Below, piece by piece: positions 23,807 to 31,686 of a stretch of DNA of 35,101 bases. Under the pieces are notes generated by a model, which made no database searches, was not told the origin of the DNA, and worked only from the letters and a program-made list of their open reading frames with translations. This DNA is from Desertihabitans aurantiacus (GTDB taxonomy: Bacteria; Actinomycetota; Actinomycetes; Propionibacteriales; Propionibacteriaceae). The translations under genes were made by a program, and so were the position numbers. The number at the start of each line of letters is the position of its first letter. Position 1 is the stretch's first letter. The stretch is from NCBI RefSeq assembly GCF_003344635.1, contig NZ_QPKK01000011.1, forward strand, positions 1-35,101, written 5' to 3'.

Positions 23807-25573
23807 ATGTCCCCGAACGTCTTCTCCTCCCAGCTGAGCCGGCGGAACCTCCTCCGCGGATCCGCGGTCGGCCTCGGCGCCCTGGCTGTCGGTCCGACGC
23901 TGGCGGCCTGCTCCGGCGGTGGCGACGACCCCAACGCCCCGGCCGGGATCGACGACGTGCCGAAGATCGAGCTCGGCCCGCCGCGTACCGACATCACCTA
24001 CCCCGAGGGCTACATCGGGCCGCGGGCGCACGACCGGGCACCGTTCGGCGACGGCACCACGACGTTCCGGGTGGTGGTGCCCCAGGACGCCACCAACGTC
24101 GGCGACTGGGCGACCAACGCGACCTCGGCGGAGATGGAACGGCGCACCGGGCTGAAGATCGAGTACGTGCCGGTGCTGGTCCGCGGCACCGACGGCTCCA
24201 TCGACATGACCAAGATCAACGCGATGCTGGCCAGCGGCGACCTGCCCGACGCCTTCCTCGGCATCCCCTTCACCACCGCCCAGCTCTCGCTGTACGGCCA
24301 GCAGGGCCTGTTCGTCGCCCTCGACGACTACATCGAGACCTACGCGCCGATGACCCGCCAGGCGATGGCGGAGTACCCCGACCTGCGGGGGCTGAAGGTC
24401 AGCACCGACAACAAGCTCTACACGATGCTCGGCGTCAACGACTGCTACCACTGCCGCTCGTCGAACAACCGCGCCTGGATCTCGCAGAGCTACCTGGACA
24501 AGGTCGGCGGGACGATGCCGGAGACCACCGACGACCTGCGCGAGCTGCTGCTGGAGTTCAAGAACCAGAACCCCTCGGGCAAGCCGGGCTTCCTGCCCTT
24601 CGCCTCCTCCGAGTCGACGCCGATCGACACCTACTTCATGAACGCGTTCACCTACAACCCCGGCAACCCCGGCGGGAACCGGACCGGTGGCTGGCTGCGG
24701 CTCAACGGCGGCACGGTGGAGTTCGTGGCCAACACCCCGGAGTGGCGGGAGGGTCTGCGCTACCTGCACCAGCTGGGCCAGGACGGCACCCTCACCCGAG
24801 CCGCCTTCTCGATGAAGGACACCGAGCTGCAGCAGAACGGCAACAAGGGCCTGGTCGGCTTCGCCCGGGCCTACTGGTGGGGCTCGTTCTTCAACCCCAT
24901 CAACCTCGACATGGACGAGCCCTGGCGCGACTACGTCGCGGTGCCGCCGCTCAAGGGCCCGGCCGGGGTGCAGTACACCGGCTGGGACTACTACGGCTAC
25001 TACACCGACGCCCTGCAGATCACCTCCGCCTGTTCCAACCCCGAGCTGCTCGTGCAGTGGACCGACCACATGATGGATCTCGAGGCGACCATGTGGACCT
25101 ACGCCGGCATCAAGGACGACAACTGGAGCTTCGACAACAGCGGGAAGGGCATCAACGGCAAGAGCTCGCTGTTCGCCAACAAGCTGTTCCCGGCACCGGC
25201 CGGCCAGTCCTGGGGGCAGTACGCGGTGATGTACCGCTCCTCGGACTTCCGCCTCGGCGAGAAGGTCGACCCGAGCGCGCCGACCTTCGAGGCCGGGCTG
25301 TACGAGGCGGGTCAGGCCTACGAGGCCTACGCCCAGCCCAAGGAGATGCAGCTGCCGCCGCTGATCATCGCCGACGCCGACGCCGCCGCGGTGGCCGACA
25401 CCGCCACGGCCGTGACCGCCGCGGTGAAGACCGGGCTGGCGCAGTTCAGCCTCGGTGAGCTGGACCCGAACAACGACGCCGACTGGCAGAGCTACACCGA
25501 CCAGTTCACAGCGATGGGCATCGACGCCTACCTGCAGGCGCACCAGACCGCCTACGAGAGCCGGCCCGCATGA
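23807..25573 (+). CDS. Sugar ABC transporter substrate-binding lipoprotein (LplA-like)
   Basis: A 588-residue extracellular solute-binding protein. A twin-arginine-like signal (SRRNLLRGSAVGLGALAVG) ends in the lipobox LAAC with Cys35, so it should be exported folded and lipid-anchored outside. TTFRVVVPQDATNVGDWATN to RTGLKIEYVPV opens the first lobe. The size and the YYGYYTDALQITSACSNPELL segment place it in the large LplA/AlgQ-like group that binds oligosaccharides or polysaccharide fragments. The ATG at 23807 precedes the Tat motif at the right distance and has AAGGAAG upstream; an earlier start would add an unrelated stretch. It is first in the importer operon with two permeases. Ligand unproven; a fucosylated oligosaccharide is suggested by the divergent fucosidase. 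Confidence 0.9.
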   Translation: MSPNVFSSQLSRRNLLRGSAVGLGALAVGPTLAACSGGGDDPNAPAGIDDVPKIELGPPRTDITYPEGYIGPRAHDRAPFGDGTTTFRVVVPQDATNVGDWATNATSAEMERRTGLKIEYVPVLVRGTDGSIDMTKINAMLASGDLPDAFLGIPFTTAQLSLYGQQGLFVALDDYIETYAPMTRQAMAEYPDLRGLKVSTDNKLYTMLGVNDCYHCRSSNNRAWISQSYLDKVGGTMPETTDDLRELLLEFKNQNPSGKPGFLPFASSESTPIDTYFMNAFTYNPGNPGGNRTGGWLRLNGGTVEFVANTPEWREGLRYLHQLGQDGTLTRAAFSMKDTELQQNGNKGLVGFARAYWWGSFFNPINLDMDEPWRDYVAVPPLKGPAGVQYTGWDYYGYYTDALQITSACSNPELLVQWTDHMMDLEATMWTYAGIKDDNWSFDNSGKGINGKSSLFANKLFPAPAGQSWGQYAVMYRSSDFRLGEKVDPSAPTFEAGLYEAGQAYEAYAQPKEMQLPPLIIADADAAAVADTATAVTAAVKTGLAQFSLGELDPNNDADWQSYTDQFTAMGIDAYLQAHQTAYESRPA

Positions 25574-25601
25574 GGCGCGGAGGCGAGCGGGGCGGCGTCC
25601 G

Positions 25602-26492
25602 ATGAAGATCCGGGACACCGCGGGCGACCGGACCTTCCACGTCGTCAACGTGGCGATCCTGTCCGTCTTCACGATCCTCGTGCTCTACCCGCTCATCTTC
25701 GTGGTCAGCGCGTCGTTCTCCAGCGCCGAGGCGATCGCCAACCAGGAGGTCTACCTGTGGCCGGTCGGGTTCAACGCCGAGGCGTACTCGACGGTGCTGG
25801 CCTCGCCCAACCTCATCACCGGGTTCGTCAACTCCGTCTTCTACACCGTGGTCGGGGCGATCATCGGCACGGTGCTGACGGTGCTGGCGGGCTATGCCAT
25901 CTCCCGTGACGACCTGCCGTTCCGCAAGTCGCTGACGTTCTTCTTCCTCATCCCGACGCTGGTCTCGGCCGGCATCGTGCCCACCTACATCGTGGTGCGC
26001 CAGATGGGGCTGCTGGACACCCGGTGGGCGATCCTGCTGCCGGGCGCGATGAGCGTCTTCAACGTCATCATCACCAGGACCTTCTACAAGATGAACGTGC
26101 CCAACGAGATGCTGGAGGCCGCCCGGGTGGACGGGGCCAGCGACTTCAACTTCTTCTTCCGGGTGGCGCTGCCGCTGTCCAAGCCGATCATCGCGGTCAA
26201 CCTGCTGTTCTACGGCCTGGCGCAGTGGAACGGCTGGTTCTCGGCGTTCCTCTACACCAACTCCCCGGACCTGGCCCCGATCCAGCTGGTGCTGCGTGAG
26301 CTGCTGGCGCAGAGCCAGGTGAACCCGGCGATGATCGGCGGCGGCGACGTCTCGGAGATCATCAAGAGACGTGAGCTGTTCGACAAGCTGAAGTACGCGA
26401 TGATCGTCATCGCGATGATCCCACCGCTCATCGCCTACCCGTTCGTGCAGAAGCACTTCGTCAAGGGCGCGCTGATCGGATCGCTCAAGTGA
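25602..26492 (+). CDS. Carbohydrate ABC transporter permease (LplC/YtcP-like)
   Basis: A 296-residue CUT1-type permease with six predicted membrane helices, starting with ILSVFTILVLYPLIFVVSASF. The EAA loop that contacts the ATPase is EMLEAARVDGASDFNFFFRV followed by ALPLSKP. The start at 25602 gives the usual short cytoplasmic tail before helix 1; the frame extends far upstream, but only within the binding-protein gene. It lies 28 bp after the binding protein and overlaps the next permease by four bases (GTGA), so all three are one operon. No ATPase gene follows; actinobacteria often use a shared MsiK-type ATPase. Confidence 0.93.
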   Translation: MKIRDTAGDRTFHVVNVAILSVFTILVLYPLIFVVSASFSSAEAIANQEVYLWPVGFNAEAYSTVLASPNLITGFVNSVFYTVVGAIIGTVLTVLAGYAISRDDLPFRKSLTFFFLIPTLVSAGIVPTYIVVRQMGLLDTRWAILLPGAMSVFNVIITRTFYKMNVPNEMLEAARVDGASDFNFFFRVALPLSKPIIAVNLLFYGLAQWNGWFSAFLYTNSPDLAPIQLVLRELLAQSQVNPAMIGGGDVSEIIKRRELFDKLKYAMIVIAMIPPLIAYPFVQKHFVKGALIGSLK

Positions 26493-27496
26493 GCGCGCCG
26501 CAGCAGGTCACCCGCCGGGTGCTCACCGGCGTCGAGCGGACGACGGCGGAGGCGCTGGAGCCGTCCGGGGCGCCGGAGCGCCGCCGGTCCACCAGCCTGG
26601 GCACCCGGCTGCGCCGGAGCTGGCAGCTGTACGTCCTGCTCATCCCGCCGGTCGTCTACTGCGTGCTCTTCCTGTACTGGCCGATGTACGGGCTGCAGCT
26701 GGCGTTCAAGGACTTCAACCTCACCAAGGGCATCACCGGCAGCCCCTGGGCCGGGTTCAAGTACGTCGAGCAGTTCGTCAGCTCCTACCTGTTCTGGCCG
26801 GTGCTGTGGAACACCATCGTGCTCAACCTGTACGCGCTGGTGGCCCTGTTCCCGCTGCCGATCATCCTGGCGCTGCTGCTCAACCAGGTGCGCAGCAGCA
26901 AGTTCCGCAAGACGGTGCAGATGATCACCTACGCGCCGTACTTCATCTCGGTGGTGGTGCTGGTCGGCATCGTGCTGATGCTGTTCTCGCCGAACACCGG
27001 GATCGTCAACGTGCCGATCCGCGAGCTGACCGGGCAGCCGATCGACTTCCTGGGCCCGGACATGTTCCGCCACACCTACGTGTGGTCAGGGGCCTGGCAG
27101 ACGTTGGGCTACTCCGCAATCATCTACCTGGCCGCGCTGGCCGGCGTCGACCCGGAGCTGCACGAGGCGGCGCGGGTGGACGGCGCGGGCGTGCTGAGAC
27201 GGATGTGGCACATCGACCTGCCGAGCATCCTGCCGGTGACGATCACCCTGCTGATCCTCAACATGGGCCAGATCCTCACCACCGGGTTCGAGAAGGTGCT
27301 GCTGATGCAGACCCCGCTCAACACCTCGGTCTCGCAGGTGATCGACACCTACTCCTTCCAGGTGGCGTTCAACTCCCAGATCCCGCAGTACTCCTACGCG
27401 ACGGCGATCGGGCTGTTCAAGTCGGTGATCTCGCTGGTGCTCATCCTGCTGGCCAACTGGCTGGCCCGCCGGGTGGCCAAGCAGAGCCTGTTCTGA
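26489..27496 (+). CDS. ABC transporter permease (LplB/UgpA-like)
   Basis: A 335-residue permease partner. After an Arg-rich cytoplasmic tail of about 45 residues, the first helix is LYVLLIPPVVYCVLFLYWPM, followed by YGLQLAFKDFNLTKGI, typical of LplB-like proteins. The EAA loop is ELHEAARVDGAGVLRRMWHI followed by DLPSILP. NMGQILTTGFEKVLLMQTPL is another family marker. The GTG start overlaps the stop of the preceding permease. With that permease it forms the channel of the oligosaccharide importer. The operon appears to end here, before a repeat-rich stretch. Confidence 0.93.
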   Translation: MSAPQQVTRRVLTGVERTTAEALEPSGAPERRRSTSLGTRLRRSWQLYVLLIPPVVYCVLFLYWPMYGLQLAFKDFNLTKGITGSPWAGFKYVEQFVSSYLFWPVLWNTIVLNLYALVALFPLPIILALLLNQVRSSKFRKTVQMITYAPYFISVVVLVGIVLMLFSPNTGIVNVPIRELTGQPIDFLGPDMFRHTYVWSGAWQTLGYSAIIYLAALAGVDPELHEAARVDGAGVLRRMWHIDLPSILPVTITLLILNMGQILTTGFEKVLLMQTPLNTSVSQVIDTYSFQVAFNSQIPQYSYATAIGLFKSVISLVLILLANWLARRVAKQSLF

Positions 27497-27511
27497 CCGC
27501 CGTTCCCAGCA

Positions 27512-27601
27512 CCTGTACCGACCGCCGGTTCCCTGAGCCCGACCCCAACGCCCTCAGCCCGACCCCCAGCGCCCTGAGCCCGACGAAGGGCCCTGGGAAC
27601 C
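27512..27601. repeat. Degenerate tandem repeats inside an inverted repeat (probable terminator)
   Basis: Three tandem copies of a 19-21 base unit beginning CCCTGAGCCCGAC or close variants (27531-27550, 27551-27571, 27572-27590) resemble one arm of the palindromic units at 18.3 kb. They lie inside the perfect inverted repeat GTTCCCAG (27512-27519) and CTGGGAAC (27593-27600), just after the importer operon. Confidence 0.6.
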
Positions 27602-27691
27602 CGCCCTTGACCCTGTCCCTACGGCACGGTGTGCAGTGGTTCGTGACGGGCGCCCGACCGGGCGCCGGACGACCGCTGGGAGGACCAGAGC

Positions 27692-29632
27692 ATGACCGAG
27701 GTGCCGGGCCCGGGCGCCCTGCCGGAGCTGATCGACGTCGAGGACTTCTTCGCCGACCCCGAGTTCGCCAACCCCCAGATCTCCCCGGACGGCACGCGGC
27801 TGGCCTACCTGGCCCCGCGCCACGGCCGCAACCAGGTGTGGGTGCGCGGCATCGAGCAGGAGCACGAGGACGCCGTCTGCGTCACCGACGACACCCGGCG
27901 AGGGATCAGCACCTACCAGTGGACCGACGACCCGCGCTGGCTGGTCTACCTGCAGGACACCGACGGCAACGAGGACTGGCACCTGTACCGGGTCGACCTC
28001 GAGGCCCCGGAGGAGCCGGCGGTCGACCTCACCCCGCTGGAGCCGGGCTCCCGGGTCTTCGGCATGGAGACGCTGCCCGGAGAGCCGGGCACGCTGCTGG
28101 TGACGATGAACCGGCGCCCGATGTTCATCGACACCTTCACGCTCGACCTCGCCACCGGTGAGGCGACCGTGCACGCGGAGATCGACGACCCGACCAAGAG
28201 CATCCTGTTCGACCTGCAGGGCCGGCCGGTGTTCAGCTCGCGGCTGACCGAGGAGGGCAGCTACGAGTTCACCGCCCTCGACCCCGACGGCGGGAGCCGG
28301 GTGCTGCTCACCGTCGGCGGCGCGGAGTACCCGGTCGGCGTCCAGCCCCAGCAGGTGACGCCGGACGGCCGCGGGCTGCTGCTGGGCCTCTACGGCGGCT
28401 CCGACGACCTGCGCCTGGTGAGCGTGGACCACCAGTCCGGGGAGCAGACGGTCGTCTCGGCGCTCGAGGGGCACGACCTCGACGTCCTCGGCGCGATGGC
28501 CCCCGGGCTGCTGCCGCCGACGGTCTACACCCGACGCGGCGACGGGGAGATGCTGGCGGTCCGCTTCGTGGGGGGCCGGCCGATCATCAAGGTGATCGCC
28601 CCGCACTTCGAGGAGGTCTACGCCGCACTGGCGAAGCTGTCGGACGGGGTGCTGGGCACCCTCTCCTCCGACGAGTCCGGCCAGCGCTGGGTCGCCACCT
28701 TCGTCCACGACCGCCGACCGGGCGAGGCCTTCTTCTACGACCATGCGACCGGGAAGAGCCGCATGCTGTTCCGCGCCTTCAGCCACCTCGACCCCGAGGT
28801 GCTGGCACCGATGGAGCCGGTCACCATCACCGCTCGGGACGGGTTGGCGCTGCCGTCCTATCTGACGCTGCCCGTCGGGGTGGAGCCGAAGGGCCTGCCG
28901 CTGGTGCTCGCGGTGCACGGTGGGCCCTGGGCCTACGACTTCTGGGGCTACAGCTCGCTGGCGCAGTTCCTGGCCAACCGCGGCTACGCGGTGCTGCAGG
29001 TCAACTTCCGCGGCTCCGTGGGCTACGGGCGCCGGCACACCGTCAGCGCGATCGGCGAGTTCGGCGGGGCGATGCACGACGACCTGATCGACGCCGCCAC
29101 CTGGGCGGTGGAGCAGGGCTACGCCGACCCGGACCGGATCGGCATCTACGGCGCGTCCTACGGCGGGTACGCCGCCCTGGTGGGGGTCACCGTCACGCCG
29201 GACTTCTTCGCCGCCGCGGTGGACTACGTCGGGATCTCCGACCTGGCCAACTTCATGCGGACGCTGCCGCCGTTCACCCGGCCGTACATGGCCAACAGCT
29301 GGTACCGCTACGTCGGCGACCCGGACGTCGCGGAGCAGGAGGCCGACATGCTGGCCCGCTCGCCGATCACCATGGTGGACAAGATCCGCACCCCGCTGCT
29401 GGTGGCCCAGGGCGCGAACGACGTCCGGGTGGTGCAGGCGGAGTCGGACAACATCGTCGCCTCGCTCCGCGAACGCGGCGTCCCGGTGGAGTACATCGTG
29501 GCCGAGGACGAGGGGCACGGCTTCGCCAACCCCGAGAACAGGATCCTGCTGCACCGTGCCATGGAGCGCCACTTCGCCGAGCACCTCGGCGGCCGCCGCG
29601 CCCCCGACCCCGAGCCCTCCGGTTCGAGGTGA
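27692..29632 (+). CDS. S9-family prolyl oligopeptidase-type peptidase
   Basis: A 646-residue serine peptidase of the S9 family (acylaminoacyl-peptidase/DPP-like, S9C). An N-terminal beta-propeller (about residues 20-375, beginning NPQISPDGTRLAYLAPRHGR) gates a C-terminal alpha/beta hydrolase. The triad is Ser489 in GASYGGYA, Asp577 in GANDVRV and His609 in DEGHGF. LAVHGGPWA supplies the oxyanion region. No signal peptide, so it is cytoplasmic and probably trims short peptides. The ribosome site GGGAGGA precedes the ATG. Its stop codon lies inside the first of a set of inverted repeats separating it from the convergent phosphoesterase. Confidence 0.92.
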   Translation: MTEVPGPGALPELIDVEDFFADPEFANPQISPDGTRLAYLAPRHGRNQVWVRGIEQEHEDAVCVTDDTRRGISTYQWTDDPRWLVYLQDTDGNEDWHLYRVDLEAPEEPAVDLTPLEPGSRVFGMETLPGEPGTLLVTMNRRPMFIDTFTLDLATGEATVHAEIDDPTKSILFDLQGRPVFSSRLTEEGSYEFTALDPDGGSRVLLTVGGAEYPVGVQPQQVTPDGRGLLLGLYGGSDDLRLVSVDHQSGEQTVVSALEGHDLDVLGAMAPGLLPPTVYTRRGDGEMLAVRFVGGRPIIKVIAPHFEEVYAALAKLSDGVLGTLSSDESGQRWVATFVHDRRPGEAFFYDHATGKSRMLFRAFSHLDPEVLAPMEPVTITARDGLALPSYLTLPVGVEPKGLPLVLAVHGGPWAYDFWGYSSLAQFLANRGYAVLQVNFRGSVGYGRRHTVSAIGEFGGAMHDDLIDAATWAVEQGYADPDRIGIYGASYGGYAALVGVTVTPDFFAAAVDYVGISDLANFMRTLPPFTRPYMANSWYRYVGDPDVAEQEADMLARSPITMVDKIRTPLLVAQGANDVRVVQAESDNIVASLRERGVPVEYIVAEDEGHGFANPENRILLHRAMERHFAEHLGGRRAPDPEPSGSR

Positions 29633-29742
29633 TCGCGCGCCTGCGGGCGTCCGCGGATACCTCGAACGCGGCGGAGTGGGGCGACTCCCCGTCCGGATCG
29701 AGGTGATGCGGCGCGTCATGGCGCCCGTCATCACCTCGAACC
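29621..29742. terminator. Nested inverted repeats between S9 peptidase and phosphoesterase genes
   Basis: Related arms alternate in direction: GGTTCGAGGTGAT (29621-29633, overlapping the S9 stop), ATACCTCGAAC (29657-29667), GGATCGAGGTGATG (29695-29708) and CATCACCTCGAACC (29729-29742). The last two pair over 14 bp with one mismatch, and GGCGC/GCGCC extends the stem inside. The position between convergent genes fits a bidirectional terminator. Confidence 0.7.
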
Positions 29743-29760
29743 GGGAGGTGGGGGTTGGCG

Positions 29761-31443
29761 TCAGCGGGGCAGCAGACCGCTGCGGCGCGGGAACGGGCTC
29801 GGGATCTCGACCTCGCGCAGCTGCTCGTTGACCTCGTTGGTGCCATCGGCGCCGGGCACGCCGAAGTCGTGGGCGCGGATGACGAGGCGGTCGCGGTAGG
29901 CGTCGACGGTGAGGCCGCGGTTGATGTCGCGGGTGACGACCTCGGTGATGCCCTGGGTGTTCTCGCCGCGGGCGTCCCACTCGACGTGCATGGCGGCGGT
30001 GTTGACCGCCCAGAAGCCGTCGGGGTGGCCGCCCTCGGTGCGGCGCTGGACGGCCCAGTCGCCGAGCTCGACCGGGTAGTGGGTGTGGCCGCTGAGCACG
30101 ACCGCGTTGGGGTGCTCACCCAGCAGCGCGGTCAGCTCGTCGTTGCGCTGGTGGTGCTCGGAGTACCACGGGATCCAGCTGGCCGAGACGGTGTCACCGA
30201 GCGGGAAGTGGGTGAGCACGAGCACCTGACGCTGCTGACGCGTCCAGTGCTCGAGGCGCCCGCGGAACCAGTCCAGCTGCTCCTGGCTGATCGGGACGTC
30301 GGTGGGCCCGGCGGCGTCCTGGCCGAGCACCAGCACCGGCACCTCGACGTCGCCCTCGCCCTCGACGACGTACTCGCCCCACACCTGGTCGCGCTGGGCG
30401 AAGGCGAGGAAGCGGTCGCGCAGGACGGGCCAGCCGCCGGCGGCGTAGCGCTCGTGGTTGCCGATGGCGGCGATGCGTTGCTCGGGCAGCAGGTCGGCCC
30501 GCTCGTCGAGGACGTCGTAGATCTCGTCCCACTCCCACTGGGCACCGCTGTTGACCTGGTCGCCGACCATCAGCAGCGCGCCGGCGTCGGGGCGCAGCGC
30601 GTGCAGGTCGGTGATCCCGTGGGAGAGGTCGCCGGGGTGGCCCTGGATGTCGCTGACCACCCACAGCGAGGCGGCGGCGTCCTCGGCGGTGACGGCGGCC
30701 TGGGCCTTGCGCAGGTGGACGTTGTCGATGGCCCAGTACCAGCTGTTGCGGTCGGCGGTGAAGCGCCAGCGGAAGACGGCCCGGCCGGCGCCCTCGGGCA
30801 CCTGGATCCGGACGTCCTCGTGGCCGTTGAGCACGCGGCCGTCGCCGTGCTCGGCGGCGACGTCGGCGATGTCGAGCAGCTCGATCTGCTCCCCGCTGCG
30901 GTCGTACTCGACGGTCAGGGTGGCGGACTGCCCGGGCCAGGCGCGGTAGTGGCTGTCGAAGCCGAGCACCAGCTCGCGCTGGCGGTGCACCCGCACCTCG
31001 GGCGAGACCAGGGTGGTGTCGAAGGTGTGCGGACGGCTGTCGGCGTCGTCGTACTCGTCGGAGTCGGCGACGGCGATGACGTCGAGGGAGCGGGCGAACC
31101 GGTGGCGCATCTGGTCCTCGGCGTCGACCCAGAAGTCGCGGGTGGTGAAGCTCCAGCCGCGCCACTCCTCGACCCCGCCCTCGGCGAGGTCGGCACCGTT
31201 CTCGACCGTCCAGCCGCGCGGGCCGTCGTGGGTGAAGCCGAGCTCGCCCTCGGCGATGCCGGGGTCGTTCACGCGCGGACCGAGCTCGACGGAGTCGAAG
31301 CCCTCGCGCCACTCCACCGGCGGGGTGGCGGGGGTGCGGGCGGTGGTCTCGGCGACGGCCGCGGGAGTGACGAGGATGCCGGTGGTGAGGGTGACGGTGA
31401 GCAGCAGCAGTGGCACGTGACGGCGCCGGCGGGCGGTGGGCAC
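29761..31443 (-). CDS. Secreted calcineurin-like metallophosphoesterase
   Basis: A 560-residue exported protein. The N-terminus RRRRHVPLLLLTVTLTTGILV ending AVA is a signal peptide, so it acts outside the cell or at the envelope. Residues about 35-245 form a beta-rich accessory domain (GFDSVELGPRVNDPG to WYWAIDNVHLRKAQ). The metallophosphoesterase domain carries the metal motifs in order: VVSDIQGHPG (Asp and His, about residue 263), MVGDQVNSG, AIGNHERY, LTHFP and LSGHTHYP. The dimetal site appears complete, although the usual GDxxD is GDQVN. The GTG at 31443 has GGAGG eight bases upstream; a longer frame lacks this. Substrate unknown, possibly nucleotides or phosphoesters. A set of direct repeats lies about 160 bp upstream. 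Confidence 0.88.
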   Translation of the reverse strand: MPTARRRRHVPLLLLTVTLTTGILVTPAAVAETTARTPATPPVEWREGFDSVELGPRVNDPGIAEGELGFTHDGPRGWTVENGADLAEGGVEEWRGWSFTTRDFWVDAEDQMRHRFARSLDVIAVADSDEYDDADSRPHTFDTTLVSPEVRVHRQRELVLGFDSHYRAWPGQSATLTVEYDRSGEQIELLDIADVAAEHGDGRVLNGHEDVRIQVPEGAGRAVFRWRFTADRNSWYWAIDNVHLRKAQAAVTAEDAAASLWVVSDIQGHPGDLSHGITDLHALRPDAGALLMVGDQVNSGAQWEWDEIYDVLDERADLLPEQRIAAIGNHERYAAGGWPVLRDRFLAFAQRDQVWGEYVVEGEGDVEVPVLVLGQDAAGPTDVPISQEQLDWFRGRLEHWTRQQRQVLVLTHFPLGDTVSASWIPWYSEHHQRNDELTALLGEHPNAVVLSGHTHYPVELGDWAVQRRTEGGHPDGFWAVNTAAMHVEWDARGENTQGITEVVTRDINRGLTVDAYRDRLVIRAHDFGVPGADGTNEVNEQLREVEIPSPFPRRSGLLPR

Positions 31444-31601
31444 GAGGGGACCTCCGGTTCGGGGACGAGGGTGCGCCCGCACGCTAGGCACCTCCCACGG
31501 ACTCCCGGGGAGCGTCGGGTGGCGCGCGCGTGAACACTGCCCGACCCGATGGCTCGGCCGGTGCCGGTGCCGCGGACCGCCCTGACCAGGCGCCAGCAGA
31601 G

Positions 31602-31642
31602 GGTCTCTCTAGCCGCTCTCGGTCTTTCTAAGGTTGTCTAGG
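31602..31642. promoter_or_regulatory. Direct repeats upstream of the phosphoesterase gene
   Basis: GGTCTCTCTAG (31602-31612), GGTCTTTCTAA (31621-31631) and GGTTGTCTAGG (31632-31642) are three related 11-mers, the last two directly abutting. This AT-richer patch lies in the 243-bp gap between the phosphoesterase start and the serine hydrolase stop. Tandem 11-mers are the form of PhoP-type binding sites, but the sequence does not match a known Pho box. The remainder of the gap shows nothing I can name. Confidence 0.4.
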
Positions 31643-31686
31643 ACCGCGGATTCTGCCGCGCGTCCGAGGGACAGCCACCGCGACGG

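Noticed and set aside
22392-23837. 481-residue plus-strand frame opposite the fucosidase
   Set aside because: Composition typical of antisense frames, no domain, overlaps an unmistakable GH29 gene.
23750-25672. 640-residue minus-strand frame opposite the binding protein
   Set aside because: No motifs; the opposite strand has a Tat-lipoprotein signal and a coherent operon.
29755-31533. 592-residue plus-strand frame opposite the phosphoesterase
   Set aside because: Val/Gly/Ala/Asp-rich antisense shadow; phosphoesterase motifs are on the minus strand.
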